64,000 nt of DNA from WHSW01 sp963851045. Its GTDB lineage: Bacteria; Actinomycetota; Thermoleophilia; Solirubrobacterales; 70-9. The notes beneath the pieces were generated by a model. The model worked only from the letters and a program-made list of their open reading frames with translations. It ran no database searches and had not been told where the DNA came from. A program made the position numbers and the translations under genes. The stretch spans positions 1,054,001-1,118,000 of the forward strand of contig CAWKNC010000002.1 in NCBI GenBank assembly GCA_963851045.1, in the 5' to 3' direction. Below are positions 31,293-39,472 of this stretch, in pieces; positions within the stretch are counted from its first letter, which is position 1; the number at the start of each line of letters is the position of its first letter.

Positions 31293-32624
31293 TCAGGCGG
31301 CCGTATCGACGGCGAACTCGGCGAAGCGGTGCACGAGCGAGCGCGGGATGCGAGCGTGGACGAGAACTCCGTCTGAGCGCTCGTCGCGCTCGAGATCCCC
31401 GGCGAGGTCATATAGCTCGGAGAGCCGCCCGCCCTCGGCGTAGGGGACCAGCAGGTCTACCTCCTCGAGCGTGTCGGCGAACGCGGCCTCGATGCTGTTG
31501 CGAAGCTCCTCGACTCCCTCGCCCGACTCGGCGGAGACGCCAATCGCGTCGGGATGCGCCAGCAGCAGGTCTCGCCGGGCGTCCTCGTCGAGCAGGTCGA
31601 GTTTGTTGAGAACGAGGATGCGCGGCTGATCCTCCGCGCCGATCTCGGCCAGCGCCGACTCCGCAGCTCCGATCGCGCCGGCGCGTTGCTCCGGAGAGTC
31701 GGAACCGTCGACGACATGGACGATGAGATCGGCGAGTCGCGTCTCCTCCAGCGTCGCCATGAACGCCTCGACCAGTTGGTGGGGCAGCTTGCGGATGAAG
31801 CCGACCGTGTCCGTGACGAGGTACTGCCGTCCGTCGTGTTCATAGGCACGGGTGGTCGGATCGAGCGTGTGGAACAGCCTGCCCCCCACGCCGACCTCAG
31901 CGCCGGTGAGGGCGTTGAGCAGCGTCGACTTACCCGCGTTGGTGTACCCGGCGAGGGCGACCGCGGGAAGGGCCGAGCTCTCGCGCTTGGCCCGCATCAC
32001 CCCGCGGTTCTGCTCAACGCCCTTCAGGCGCCGGCGCAGGGCTGAAATCCGATCGCGCGCGAGACGGCGGTCGGTCTCGATCTGAGACTCACCAGGGCCC
32101 CTGGTTCCGATACCACCGTCCATGCGCCCGGCACCGAGGCGCTCCAGGTGGGTCCAGAGGCCACGCATGCGGGCGAGGTTGTATTCGAGCTGAGCAAGCT
32201 CGACCTGAAGCTTGCCCTCGGCCGAATGGGCATGGTCGGCGAAGATGTCGAGGATGATCGCGGTGCGGTCGATCACGGGAACGTCGAGCGCCGCCTCGAG
32301 GTTTCGCTCCTGGCGTGGAAGCAGCTCGTCGTCGCACGCGACCACGTTCGCCCCGCTTCGCTTGATCTCTGCCTTCAGCTCATCGAGCTTGCCGCGGCCG
32401 AAGTAGCGATCCGGGTCCGGGGACGGGCGCACCTGGACCATCTCTCCAGCCGTCGCCACCCCTGCCGTGCGCAGCAGCTCCTTGAGCTCGGCGAGCACAT
32501 CCTCGCCCTCGCGGGGTGCGATGGCGCTGACGCCGATCGCGATCGCACGCTGGCGCGCGCGGGCGTTGCGGACCCCCGCTTCGGAGCCGCTCTCAGGTGT
32601 GGGCTCGGCGCCGTTCGACGTCAC
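31293..32624 (-). CDS. hflX: GTPase HflX
   Basis: The N-terminal glycine-rich HflX domain (YFGRGKLDELK, GRMDGGIGTRGPGESQIETDRR) is followed by a G domain with GYTNAGKSTLLNAL (G1), DTVGFI (G3) and NKLDLL (G4). HflX splits ribosomes under heat or antibiotic stress. The length of 443 residues is normal. A leaderless-type TAGACT lies 6 nt before the GTG. dut follows after 1 nt. Confidence 0.95.
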   Translation of the reverse strand: MTSNGAEPTPESGSEAGVRNARARQRAIAIGVSAIAPREGEDVLAELKELLRTAGVATAGEMVQVRPSPDPDRYFGRGKLDELKAEIKRSGANVVACDDELLPRQERNLEAALDVPVIDRTAIILDIFADHAHSAEGKLQVELAQLEYNLARMRGLWTHLERLGAGRMDGGIGTRGPGESQIETDRRLARDRISALRRRLKGVEQNRGVMRAKRESSALPAVALAGYTNAGKSTLLNALTGAEVGVGGRLFHTLDPTTRAYEHDGRQYLVTDTVGFIRKLPHQLVEAFMATLEETRLADLIVHVVDGSDSPEQRAGAIGAAESALAEIGAEDQPRILVLNKLDLLDEDARRDLLLAHPDAIGVSAESGEGVEELRNSIEAAFADTLEEVDLLVPYAEGGRLSELYDLAGDLERDERSDGVLVHARIPRSLVHRFAEFAVDTAA

Positions 32625-32630
32625 CCCATG

Positions 32631-32636
32631 AGTCTA
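32631..32636 (-). promoter_or_regulatory. -10 hexamer of a likely leaderless hflX mRNA
   Basis: On the minus strand TAGACT is followed by CATGGG and the GTG whose G is at 32624. The distance of 6 nt places the transcript start on the start codon. Confidence 0.5.
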
Positions 32637-32643
32637 AGGCGGC

Positions 32644-33255
32644 CTACTGGTACGGGCTGGTTTCGAGCGAAGCGCCGTGCTCGGCGGCGCATGAGTCAGC
32701 CATCAGCTCGTCGTTGCCGAAGTTGGCGTGACAGAGCTCGTGGGCGACGACGTAGTAGTTCGGATTTGAGATCGAGACGTAGGGACCGGCACCTTCTGGG
32801 CACTCCGTGTACGGGCAGGTGACGCCCCAGTGCGAGCCGCCCTCCCAGTCGAGGCCAGGGCCGACACAGTGGATCCCCCACCCGTCCGGAAGCGTGAGGC
32901 CCTGCTTGGCCGCTAGTTCCACGTTCTCCTCGCACTCGTCGGTGACGTTCAGTGGCTCGCCGGCAGCGTTGACCACGGCCGCGATGGGCTTGTTCTTTGC
33001 CTTGCGTGCCGCCTTTGCCTGGGCCTTGGCTTCGGCCTTGGCCGCGTCGGCCAGAACCTGGATCGGCTGCCCGGCCTCGACGACGACGGCCGCATTCGCG
33101 GTCGCAGGCCCGGCGGGCGCCGGACCACCGAGCAGGATTGCCATGGCCGCCAGGAGCGGAAGGCCCAGGAGTGAGCCGAATGCGACCAGCTCTCGAGTGG
33201 ACTTGGCGGGGTTCACAACCCTGCCATCGGCGGGTCGCGATTTCCCCGAACCCAC
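32644..33255 (-). CDS. Secreted small HEXXH protein, predicted metallopeptidase-like
   Basis: A membrane/signal segment (AFGSLLGLPLLAAMAILLGG) is followed by an Ala/Lys-rich helical linker and a cysteine-rich domain. Near the C-terminus the sequence VVAHELCHANFGNDELMADSCAAEHGASLE shows HEXXH and a later E-x2-AD, the arrangement of small gluzincin-type zinc peptidases. At least five cysteines in the secreted part suggest disulfides. At 203 residues it is short for a known peptidase family, so activity is uncertain. The GTG at 33255 is the longest start; 33216 is possible. Confidence 0.6.
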   Translation of the reverse strand: MGSGKSRPADGRVVNPAKSTRELVAFGSLLGLPLLAAMAILLGGPAPAGPATANAAVVVEAGQPIQVLADAAKAEAKAQAKAARKAKNKPIAAVVNAAGEPLNVTDECEENVELAAKQGLTLPDGWGIHCVGPGLDWEGGSHWGVTCPYTECPEGAGPYVSISNPNYYVVAHELCHANFGNDELMADSCAAEHGASLETSPYQ

Positions 33256-33354
33256 AGGGGCGGAACTGGACGATCTACCTAGCGCTAGTGGGCGATGTGG
33301 CTAACCAACGAGCAATGCGCCGCAACGGTGATGGCGGATAACCTGCTCACGCGT

Positions 33355-34335
33355 ATGAAGGTATTTCTCACCGGGGGAACCGGTTTCATCGGAAACCACG
33401 TCGCAGCTCAGCTGCGCGCTCGTGGCGACGAGGTGCGCGCTCTCGTGCGTTCGTCCCAGAAGGGAGCGGCGCTTCAGTCGCTCGGGTGTGAGCTGATCGA
33501 GGGCGACCTCGCCGACGACGCTGCGATCGCCCGCGGCCTCGAGGGCTGCGACAGCGCCATCCACGGGGCCGCGGTCTACGAGGTCGGGATCCCCGAGAGC
33601 CAGCACCGGGCCATGTATGAGGCCAACGTCCTCGGCACCGAGCGGGTGCTCAAGGCCGCCAAGGCAGCCGGCACGCCAAAGCTGGTCTACGTATCCACCG
33701 TCGCCGCGTTCGGAAACACCCACGGCGAGATCGTGGATGAGGGCTACGAACACCCGGGCAAAGAGTTCACGTCGTACTACGAGCAGACCAAGTACGAGGC
33801 ACACCAGGTCGCCAGGAGGCTGATCGCTGACGAGGGCCTTCCATGCGTGATCGTTCAGCCCGGAGGCGTCTACGGCCCCGACGACCACTCGGCGCTCGGC
33901 GCCCAGATCAACTCCTTTCTCGACGGCAAGATGCCCCTGATCGCCTTTCCGGACCTCGGGATGAACATGATCCACGTCGAGGACGTTGCAACGGGCATCC
34001 TGCTGGCGCTCGACAAGGGCGAGGTCGGCCAGTCATACGTCCTCGGCGCCGAGGTCACGACGATGCGCGGCCTGATCGAGACGGTCGCGAGCGTCTCGGG
34101 CAAGAAGGCGCCAAAGCGAGCCATGCCAACCGCGATGCTGAAGCTGATGACGCCGATGGGCGCTCTCGTCGGGAAGATCATGGGCCAGCCGCCGAACCTC
34201 CGCGAGCTGATCAGCTCTGCCGATGGCGTCACCTTCTGGGCAAAGCAGGACAAGGCGGTCGCCCAACTAGGCTTCGCTCCGCGCGATCTCGAGACGGGCA
34301 TCCGCGAAACGCTGGCGGCCGAGGGCCGGATCTAA
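33355..34335 (+). CDS. NAD(P)-dependent extended SDR epimerase/reductase
   Basis: The Rossmann motif TGGTGFIG is at the N-terminus when ATG 33355 is used, giving 326 residues; the 20 codons upstream look non-coding. The catalytic Y-x3-K is in YYEQTKYEAH, with a serine in VYVSTVAAFG before it. The PGGVYGPDDHS segment is shared with dihydroflavonol-reductase-like and sterol-dehydrogenase-like SDRs. The substrate is unknown. The antiporter gene follows after 15 bp with its own good ribosome site. Confidence 0.88.
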   Translation: MKVFLTGGTGFIGNHVAAQLRARGDEVRALVRSSQKGAALQSLGCELIEGDLADDAAIARGLEGCDSAIHGAAVYEVGIPESQHRAMYEANVLGTERVLKAAKAAGTPKLVYVSTVAAFGNTHGEIVDEGYEHPGKEFTSYYEQTKYEAHQVARRLIADEGLPCVIVQPGGVYGPDDHSALGAQINSFLDGKMPLIAFPDLGMNMIHVEDVATGILLALDKGEVGQSYVLGAEVTTMRGLIETVASVSGKKAPKRAMPTAMLKLMTPMGALVGKIMGQPPNLRELISSADGVTFWAKQDKAVAQLGFAPRDLETGIRETLAAEGRI

Positions 34336-34350
34336 ACCAAGGAGGCCCCG

Positions 34351-35649
34351 ATGGGCCCTGTCGCGGCCGAGCGCGGGTACTCCTTCGCCGATCCCTACGT
34401 TGCGGGCCTGCTCTTCGTAGGCATTGCGGTGTTTGCCGCGATTGGCGCGCTCTCCCATGAGCGCGGGCGCGCCTTCTCGGCGAGTGTCGTCTACCTGACG
34501 ATGGGGATCGCAGCCGCGCTTGCGATCGAGGTAATCGGCGTTGACTGGATCGACCCGCTCGCGGATGCGGTCGTGATCGAGCGCATCGCCGAACTCGCAG
34601 TGATCATCGCCCTTTTTGCCACGGGGTTGAAGCTTGACCGTCCGATCAACTGGACCTCATGGTCGAGCGTGGTCCGCCTCCTGGCGATCGCGATGCCGCT
34701 CACGATCATCGGCGTCGCCGTGTTTGGCACAGCGGTGATGGGTCTCTCGCTGGGTGGCGCGATTGTGCTCGGAGCCATCCTGGCCCCGACCGACCCGGTG
34801 CTGGCGGGCGACATCGGCGTCGGACCTCCCGGTCACGAGGACGAGCACGAACCGAACTTTTCGCTCACCGGGGAGGCCGGGCTCAACGACGGGCTCGCGT
34901 TTCCGTTTCTCTTTCTCGGGCTCTTCGCCCTCGAGCCGGGCGGGACGTCCTGGCTCGGGACATGGTTTCTGGCCGATGTCCTCTACGCGGTTGTGGTCGG
35001 CGTCGTCATCGGCGCGGCGATCGGAGGTGGAACCGCCGCGCTGAGCGCCTGGCTCAAAAGGCGCGACCTCTTCGCGCAACCCTTTGACCCCTGGCTCGCG
35101 ATCCCGACGGTCCTCGTGATCTATGGCCTGACGGAGTTTGCAGGCGCGTATGGATTCATCGCCGCCTTCGCCGGGGGCGTCGCGTTTCGCCGCTACGAAC
35201 ACGATCACGATTACAAGCGGCGGGTGCACGACGGCGCCGAGGTCACTGAGAAGTTCGGGGAGTTGACAGCGGTGCTGCTGCTGGGTTCGATGGTCTCGGT
35301 TGCAGGGCTAGGCGCGCCAGGCCTATCCGGCTGGTTGCTGATTCCGGTGCTCTTGGTTGCCATACGCCCGCTTGCGGTGTCGGCAGCGCTCGCCCGCACA
35401 AGCCTGCCGAGAAGCGAGCGAGCATTCGTAGCCTGGTTCGGTGTCCGCGGCGTTGGATCGCTGTATTACGCAGCGGTTGCGGTCGGCTCCGGGTACCTGA
35501 GCGGCGCGGAGTCCGAGATCGTCGCCTGGACCGCGATTGCCGCGATCGTCGTCTCGATCGTGGTCCACGGCATGACAGCTTCACCGCTGAGCCGGCGTTG
35601 GCTTCCGGCCGATGCACTTTCGCCGGGGATCGCCCAGCGAGACGACTGA
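34351..35649 (+). CDS. Cation:proton antiporter, NhaP-type (CPA1)
   Basis: The 432 residues form about 12 membrane helices. The segment FSLTGEAGLNDGLAFPF contains the E-x2-LND ion-binding pattern of NhaP-type exchangers, and LAPTDPVLAGD in an earlier helix is also typical. Such proteins exchange Na+ or K+ for H+. The start ATG is preceded by AAGGAGG. It may be co-transcribed with the SDR gene 15 bp upstream. Confidence 0.9.
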   Translation: MGPVAAERGYSFADPYVAGLLFVGIAVFAAIGALSHERGRAFSASVVYLTMGIAAALAIEVIGVDWIDPLADAVVIERIAELAVIIALFATGLKLDRPINWTSWSSVVRLLAIAMPLTIIGVAVFGTAVMGLSLGGAIVLGAILAPTDPVLAGDIGVGPPGHEDEHEPNFSLTGEAGLNDGLAFPFLFLGLFALEPGGTSWLGTWFLADVLYAVVVGVVIGAAIGGGTAALSAWLKRRDLFAQPFDPWLAIPTVLVIYGLTEFAGAYGFIAAFAGGVAFRRYEHDHDYKRRVHDGAEVTEKFGELTAVLLLGSMVSVAGLGAPGLSGWLLIPVLLVAIRPLAVSAALARTSLPRSERAFVAWFGVRGVGSLYYAAVAVGSGYLSGAESEIVAWTAIAAIVVSIVVHGMTASPLSRRWLPADALSPGIAQRDD

Positions 35650-35654
35650 ACGCC

Positions 35655-36689
35655 TTAGGCGCCGGGCGCCAACCGCGCGGCGAGCCAGGCGACCAGCGGT
35701 GCGTAACGGGGCGTCAGGCCGCCGTGCTTGCCCTCAAAGAGCTCGAAGCGGTGTTCGATGCCCTCCTCCTCGAGGCGCGTGTGGAGCATTGCCGTGCCAA
35801 CGTGGAGGTTGAATTCGTCCTGTAGGCCGCACTCGAGCGAGATCGCGCGCATGGTCCGCAGGTCGTCGATGTGGTCGTCGATCATTCGCGTCGGATCCCA
35901 CTCCAGCCAGCGCTGCCAGACATCGTCTCGCAGGGCGCCGTCGGCCTCGGCGAACGGTAGCTCGGGCTGACCGTCGCCAGCGGGCGAGTAACAGGCGGCC
36001 ATCGCGATGACGTTGAGGGCGGCAAACGTTGCGGGCGAGGGCGCTGGATCGACGAGCATCTTCGCCCAGAAGCTCTCGATCGAGAAGTCGTGCTCGCGCA
36101 GCACCGTCCAGGCCTGCGGGAAGTCGGGCAGATAGCAGTACTCGAAGGCGGCGTCGCCCGAGACGTCCCCCAGCCCTCCCCAGAGATCGGGGCGCAGCAT
36201 CGCCAAGACGAGCGCTCCATAGCCGCCCGATGACTTGCCCTGCACGGCTCGCGCGTCGCGCTCCGGCAGGGTCTTGAATCGCTCGTCGACGAAGGGCACG
36301 AGCTCGTCGCACAGGTAGGTCATGTAATCCCCGGTCCCGGCGGAGTTGATGAACTGCGCACCGCCGTAGGCCGTCCAGCAGTCGGGCATAGGGATCACCA
36401 CCGGGCGGCAGTCGCCGGCAACGATCATCCGGTCGAGGTCCTCGATGAACGTGGTCGCATACGCCTGGCGGTTACGCCACATATCCACCTGGCCGGTCAT
36501 GCCCTGGATCGACCAGACGGCCGGGTATGGCCCACCGTCGGGCCAGCCCGGCGGCGTGTAGACGTAGAGCGGACGCGACGAGGGGTCGCCCAGGGGATTG
36601 CCCTCCAAAACCCGGCTCTCGAAGGTGAGCTCGTGCAGCTCGCCGGCCAGGTCGCGGCCCCAGGGGTCGTGGTCGGGCGATTGGATCAT
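35655..36689 (-). CDS. Esterase-D-like alpha/beta hydrolase
   Basis: The protein resembles the putative esterase family (enterochelin esterase/esterase D): YVYTPPGW near residue 45, WSIQGMTGQ, and the nucleophile elbow GKSSGGYGALVLAML near residue 165. A late DEFNLHVGTAMLHTRLEE...HGGLTPRY supplies the histidine. The substrate is unknown. I prefer ATG 36689 to GTG 36698 because a TAGGGT hexamer overlaps the GTG and ends 7 nt before the ATG. Confidence 0.82.
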   Translation of the reverse strand: MIQSPDHDPWGRDLAGELHELTFESRVLEGNPLGDPSSRPLYVYTPPGWPDGGPYPAVWSIQGMTGQVDMWRNRQAYATTFIEDLDRMIVAGDCRPVVIPMPDCWTAYGGAQFINSAGTGDYMTYLCDELVPFVDERFKTLPERDARAVQGKSSGGYGALVLAMLRPDLWGGLGDVSGDAAFEYCYLPDFPQAWTVLREHDFSIESFWAKMLVDPAPSPATFAALNVIAMAACYSPAGDGQPELPFAEADGALRDDVWQRWLEWDPTRMIDDHIDDLRTMRAISLECGLQDEFNLHVGTAMLHTRLEEEGIEHRFELFEGKHGGLTPRYAPLVAWLAARLAPGA

Positions 36690-36696
36690 CCGCCGC

Positions 36697-36702
36697 ACCC
36701 TA
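36697..36702 (-). promoter_or_regulatory. -10 hexamer before the esterase gene
   Basis: TAGGGT on the minus strand ends 7 nt before the ATG at 36689, a leaderless arrangement that also decides the start codon. Confidence 0.4.
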
Positions 36703-36716
36703 CGAGAGTGAGTGGG

Positions 36717-37580
36717 TCAGGCGCGAGCGGTCTGCTCGGTCGGGCCCGGCATCAGGGCCGCAGCGGCGATGACCGCCGCAAACGCGAGGCCTCGGGCCAG
36801 CCCCTCGACCGTGCCTGAGCCAATGGCATCGCCGAAGACCAACACGCCGCCGAGGATCGCTGCACAGTTTGACGCCGCCGACGCGGTCGCGATCACCGGA
36901 ATCGCCTTGCCGATCTGCATCCCCCGGGCGAGGGCGAAGAAGGCACCGATCCCGCCCGCGACAGCAAGGAGCGTCCAGGGGCTCAGCAAACCGATCATGC
37001 CCCCCGCGTCGATCGCCTCGGTCAGCGCCTTGATGGCGACGTTGGAGGCACCGATCAGCATCCCCGAGGCGATGCCGAGGAGAACGCCGTGACAGATCGA
37101 GGAACCGCGACGCAGCGCGCCTGACGCGAAGAGGAACGCACCGAGACCGAACATCGCCACCTCAAACGCCGCGAGCGTGGCGATCGAATAGCCCTCGCTC
37201 TCAGCGGCGCGAGGCACCGTGATGGCAAGGAACGCCAAGCCGGCGGCCGCAAGACCGAGACCAAACCACTCTCGTGGGTTGAGCTGGTGGCCGAAGTAGC
37301 GCTGAGCGGGAAAAGCGATCAGCACCAGGCCGCCTGCGATCACGCCCTGCACGAGTGAAAGTGGAGCCATTGCCATGGCGGCAACGTGGAGCACCCACGC
37401 GACGGCCGCAACGGCGAACCCGAGGGTCCACCACCCGGAGCTGAAGAGGCCGATGGCGCTACGAAGCGGCGCACGAAAGCTGATCTCGGGCGATTCGCAG
37501 GCACCCCGGTGCTTGCAGAGCATCGAGAGATTTGCCATCGCGGCGCACGAAAGCGCCAGGGCTATGCCTAGTGTGGTCAC
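36717..37580 (-). CDS. DMT-superfamily membrane transporter (EamA/NIPA-like)
   Basis: Nine or ten hydrophobic helices in 287 residues with two similar halves mark a drug/metabolite-type transporter. PLSLVQGVIAGGLVLIAFPAQRYFG and the later TASAASNCAAILGGVLVFGD are the paired conserved positions. The region between helices 1 and 2 carries several cysteines. The substrate cannot be inferred. A candidate SigB/F-type promoter lies about 45 bp upstream, so it may be a stress-regulon gene. Confidence 0.8.
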   Translation of the reverse strand: MTTLGIALALSCAAMANLSMLCKHRGACESPEISFRAPLRSAIGLFSSGWWTLGFAVAAVAWVLHVAAMAMAPLSLVQGVIAGGLVLIAFPAQRYFGHQLNPREWFGLGLAAAGLAFLAITVPRAAESEGYSIATLAAFEVAMFGLGAFLFASGALRRGSSICHGVLLGIASGMLIGASNVAIKALTEAIDAGGMIGLLSPWTLLAVAGGIGAFFALARGMQIGKAIPVIATASAASNCAAILGGVLVFGDAIGSGTVEGLARGLAFAAVIAAAALMPGPTEQTARA

Positions 37581-37629
37581 AGGTTCTTAGATCGGAAATT
37601 GTTTGCAGGGCCTTGAATCTCCCCTTCCC

Positions 37630-37654
37630 TAACCCATGGGAGAGCCCTTCAAAC
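37630..37654 (-). promoter_or_regulatory. Candidate SigB/SigF-type promoter
   Basis: On the minus strand GTTT, a 15-nt spacer and GGGTTA are found about 50 bp before the GTG of the transporter gene. This is close to the GTTT-N15-GGGTAT consensus but has two changes in the last three positions. Confidence 0.35.
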
Positions 37655-37666
37655 GCAGTACGAATT

Positions 37667-37682
37667 GTTAGCAGACGCTAAC
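37667..37682 (-). terminator. Small hairpin downstream of dapL
   Basis: GTTAGC-N4-GCTAAC forms a 6-bp stem with a 4-nt loop 10 bp after the dapL stop. No T-tract follows on the minus strand, so it is at best a weak terminator. Confidence 0.3.
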
Positions 37683-37692
37683 TATGGGCGAG

Positions 37693-38871
37693 CTAGGCGA
37701 GATGCTCGCGCATGCGCCCGACGGCCTCGGCAAGGCGCTCATCTGGCGTGGTGAGCGAGATTCGGAAGAATCCCTCGCCGCTCGGGCCATACATGGAACC
37801 CGGCGAGATCACGACCGCGGCCTCCTCGAGCACGAGCTCTGCGAACGAGGTGGACGTATGGCCCTCGGGCACAGGCGCCCAGACATAGATCGTGCCCTTC
37901 GGCGGTGCCACGTCGACACCGATCTCAGCCAACGCGGCCACGACCAGGTCACGGCGGCGCTCATAAACGGCGTTCATCTCCTCAAGGGGTTCACGCGGGC
38001 CATCGAGCGCGGCGGCCCCGGCCAGCTGAACGGCCTCGAAATTCCCTGAATCGATGTTGGTCTTCAGGCGCCAATAGGAGTTGATGGCCTCGGCGTTGCC
38101 GAGAATCGCCGCGCAGCGCCAGCCGGTCATGTTGAAGCCCTTGGAGAGCGAGAAGACCTCGACGCCGACCTCTTTAGCGCCCGGCGTGGCCAGGAAGCTC
38201 GGAGCCACGTAACCGTCGTAGGTGGTCTCGGAATAGGCGTTGTCGTGGACCACCAGGATCTCGTGCTCGCGGGCAAGCTCGACGACCCGCTCGAACAGGC
38301 CGTCGGGGACGATCGCGCCGGTCGGGTTATTCGGATAGTTGAGAAACAGCAGTCGCGCGCGCTCGAGGTCGGCAGCGGAGATCGCGTCGAAATCAGGGAC
38401 AAAGCCGAGCTTCGGAACGAGTGGGAGCACGACCGCGTCCGCGCCGGCGAGGGTCGGTCCACCGGTGTAGACCGGGTAGCCCGGGTCGGCGGCCAGCGCC
38501 GCGTCGCCTGGATCCAAAAACGCGAAGCAGAGGTTGTAGATGCACTCCTTGGCGCCGATCGCGGCCATGACCTCGGTCTCGGCGTCGATCTCGACGGCGA
38601 AACGCCGGTCATAAAAGCGCGCGAGCGCTTCGCGAAACTCCGGTCGGCCGCGGTTCGACGGGTACTGATGGGTTCCGGCATCAGCCACAGCGGCCTGCAT
38701 CGCCTCGACGATGTAGGGGAACGTCGGCGTGTCGGGGTCTCCGATTCCCAGGCTGATGACATCGATGCCCTTGGCCTTCTTCGCGGAGACCTTTCGCTCG
38801 AGCTCGGCGAACATGTAGGGCGGGATCGCCTCGAGTCGCTTGGACGGGTCGGTCAGTGCCACGGGGCGCAT
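37693..38871 (-). CDS. dapL: LL-diaminopimelate aminotransferase-type PLP enzyme
   Basis: A fold-type I aminotransferase with the PLP lysine in SLSKGFNMTGWRCA and family motifs LGIGDPDTPT, NYPNNPTGA and YPSNRGRPEFREA. Class-specific wording (RLEAIPPYMFAELERK, DVISLGIGDPD) is that of LL-DAP aminotransferases, which turn tetrahydrodipicolinate directly into LL-DAP. dapA, dapB and dapF in the same window complete the pathway, which supports the call over a general aspartate aminotransferase. ATG 38871 is used; GTG 38862 is also possible. Confidence 0.8.
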   Translation of the reverse strand: MRPVALTDPSKRLEAIPPYMFAELERKVSAKKAKGIDVISLGIGDPDTPTFPYIVEAMQAAVADAGTHQYPSNRGRPEFREALARFYDRRFAVEIDAETEVMAAIGAKECIYNLCFAFLDPGDAALAADPGYPVYTGGPTLAGADAVVLPLVPKLGFVPDFDAISAADLERARLLFLNYPNNPTGAIVPDGLFERVVELAREHEILVVHDNAYSETTYDGYVAPSFLATPGAKEVGVEVFSLSKGFNMTGWRCAAILGNAEAINSYWRLKTNIDSGNFEAVQLAGAAALDGPREPLEEMNAVYERRRDLVVAALAEIGVDVAPPKGTIYVWAPVPEGHTSTSFAELVLEEAAVVISPGSMYGPSGEGFFRISLTTPDERLAEAVGRMREHLA

Positions 38872-38881
38872 GAGGCTACGG

Positions 38882-38887
38882 GATACT
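38882..38887 (+). promoter_or_regulatory. -10 hexamer before the INSIG-like gene
   Basis: GATACT ends 6 nt before the GTG at 38894, consistent with a leaderless mRNA that starts on that codon and not on the ATG at 38897. Confidence 0.4.
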
Positions 38888-38893
38888 GGCGCC

Positions 38894-39472
38894 GTGATGC
38901 GGATGAGACTGACCTCAGCAGAGCTGGCGACCCTCTTTGTGATCGGCGCGGCCGGCGGGCTTGTGGGCGACGCTGGCCACGTTCAATCCGGCACGACGGT
39001 CTACCTCGACGACACCACGCCGTTCATCTGGCGCAGCGCGCTTTGGTTTCCGATCCTGGTGGGACTGGCTACCGCCTCGCTCGGCGAACTGCGCCTTCGT
39101 CTCGGCTCGCCGCGGCCCGGATTTGACGTCCGCGTCGCGGTTGGCGCGATTGCGGCCGTACTCGCGATCTACGCGGTCACGGCTCTCATCCACACCCAGG
39201 CCGAGGGGCCGGGGACGACGCTCATCGTGATGCTTGCCGTCCTCGTTTCGTGCTGGCTTGCCGACGGGCCGCCCGCGCTCGTCTGTGGGGTTGTCGCCGC
39301 GGTGGTCGGCCCCCTCGCGGAGATCATCATCGTCGAGCTCGAGCTCGCCCGTTACTCGCCGCTCGACGACACACTGTTCGGAGTTGCGCTCTGGCTGCCG
39401 GCGCTGTACTTCGCGTTCGGGGTGGTCGCGGCGAGGCTCGCCGAGTTCCTGGTCGCGCGCCGCGCTAGCTGA
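38894..39472 (+). CDS. INSIG-like polytopic membrane protein
   Basis: The 192 residues form about six membrane helices. Two segments match INSIG proteins: FIWRSALWFPILVGLATASLG (first conserved S-A-W-x-P-x3-G helix) and YSPLDDTLFGVALWLPALYF followed by AFGVVAARLAEFL (the YTSPDF...SWLPC-x-FF region of human INSIG). Eukaryotic INSIGs bind oxysterols and retain SREBP/SCAP; a mycobacterial homologue of known structure binds a diacylglycerol-like lipid. The bacterial role is unknown. The gene is divergent from dapL and overlaps the dapF end by 8 bp. Confidence 0.65.
   Translation: MMRMRLTSAELATLFVIGAAGGLVGDAGHVQSGTTVYLDDTTPFIWRSALWFPILVGLATASLGELRLRLGSPRPGFDVRVAVGAIAAVLAIYAVTALIHTQAEGPGTTLIVMLAVLVSCWLADGPPALVCGVVAAVVGPLAEIIIVELELARYSPLDDTLFGVALWLPALYFAFGVVAARLAEFLVARRAS

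Noticed and set aside
33279..33288. Perfect 10-bp palindrome CTAGCGCTAG between divergent genes
   Set aside because: Short and single-copy; it may be an operator, but nothing else supports it.
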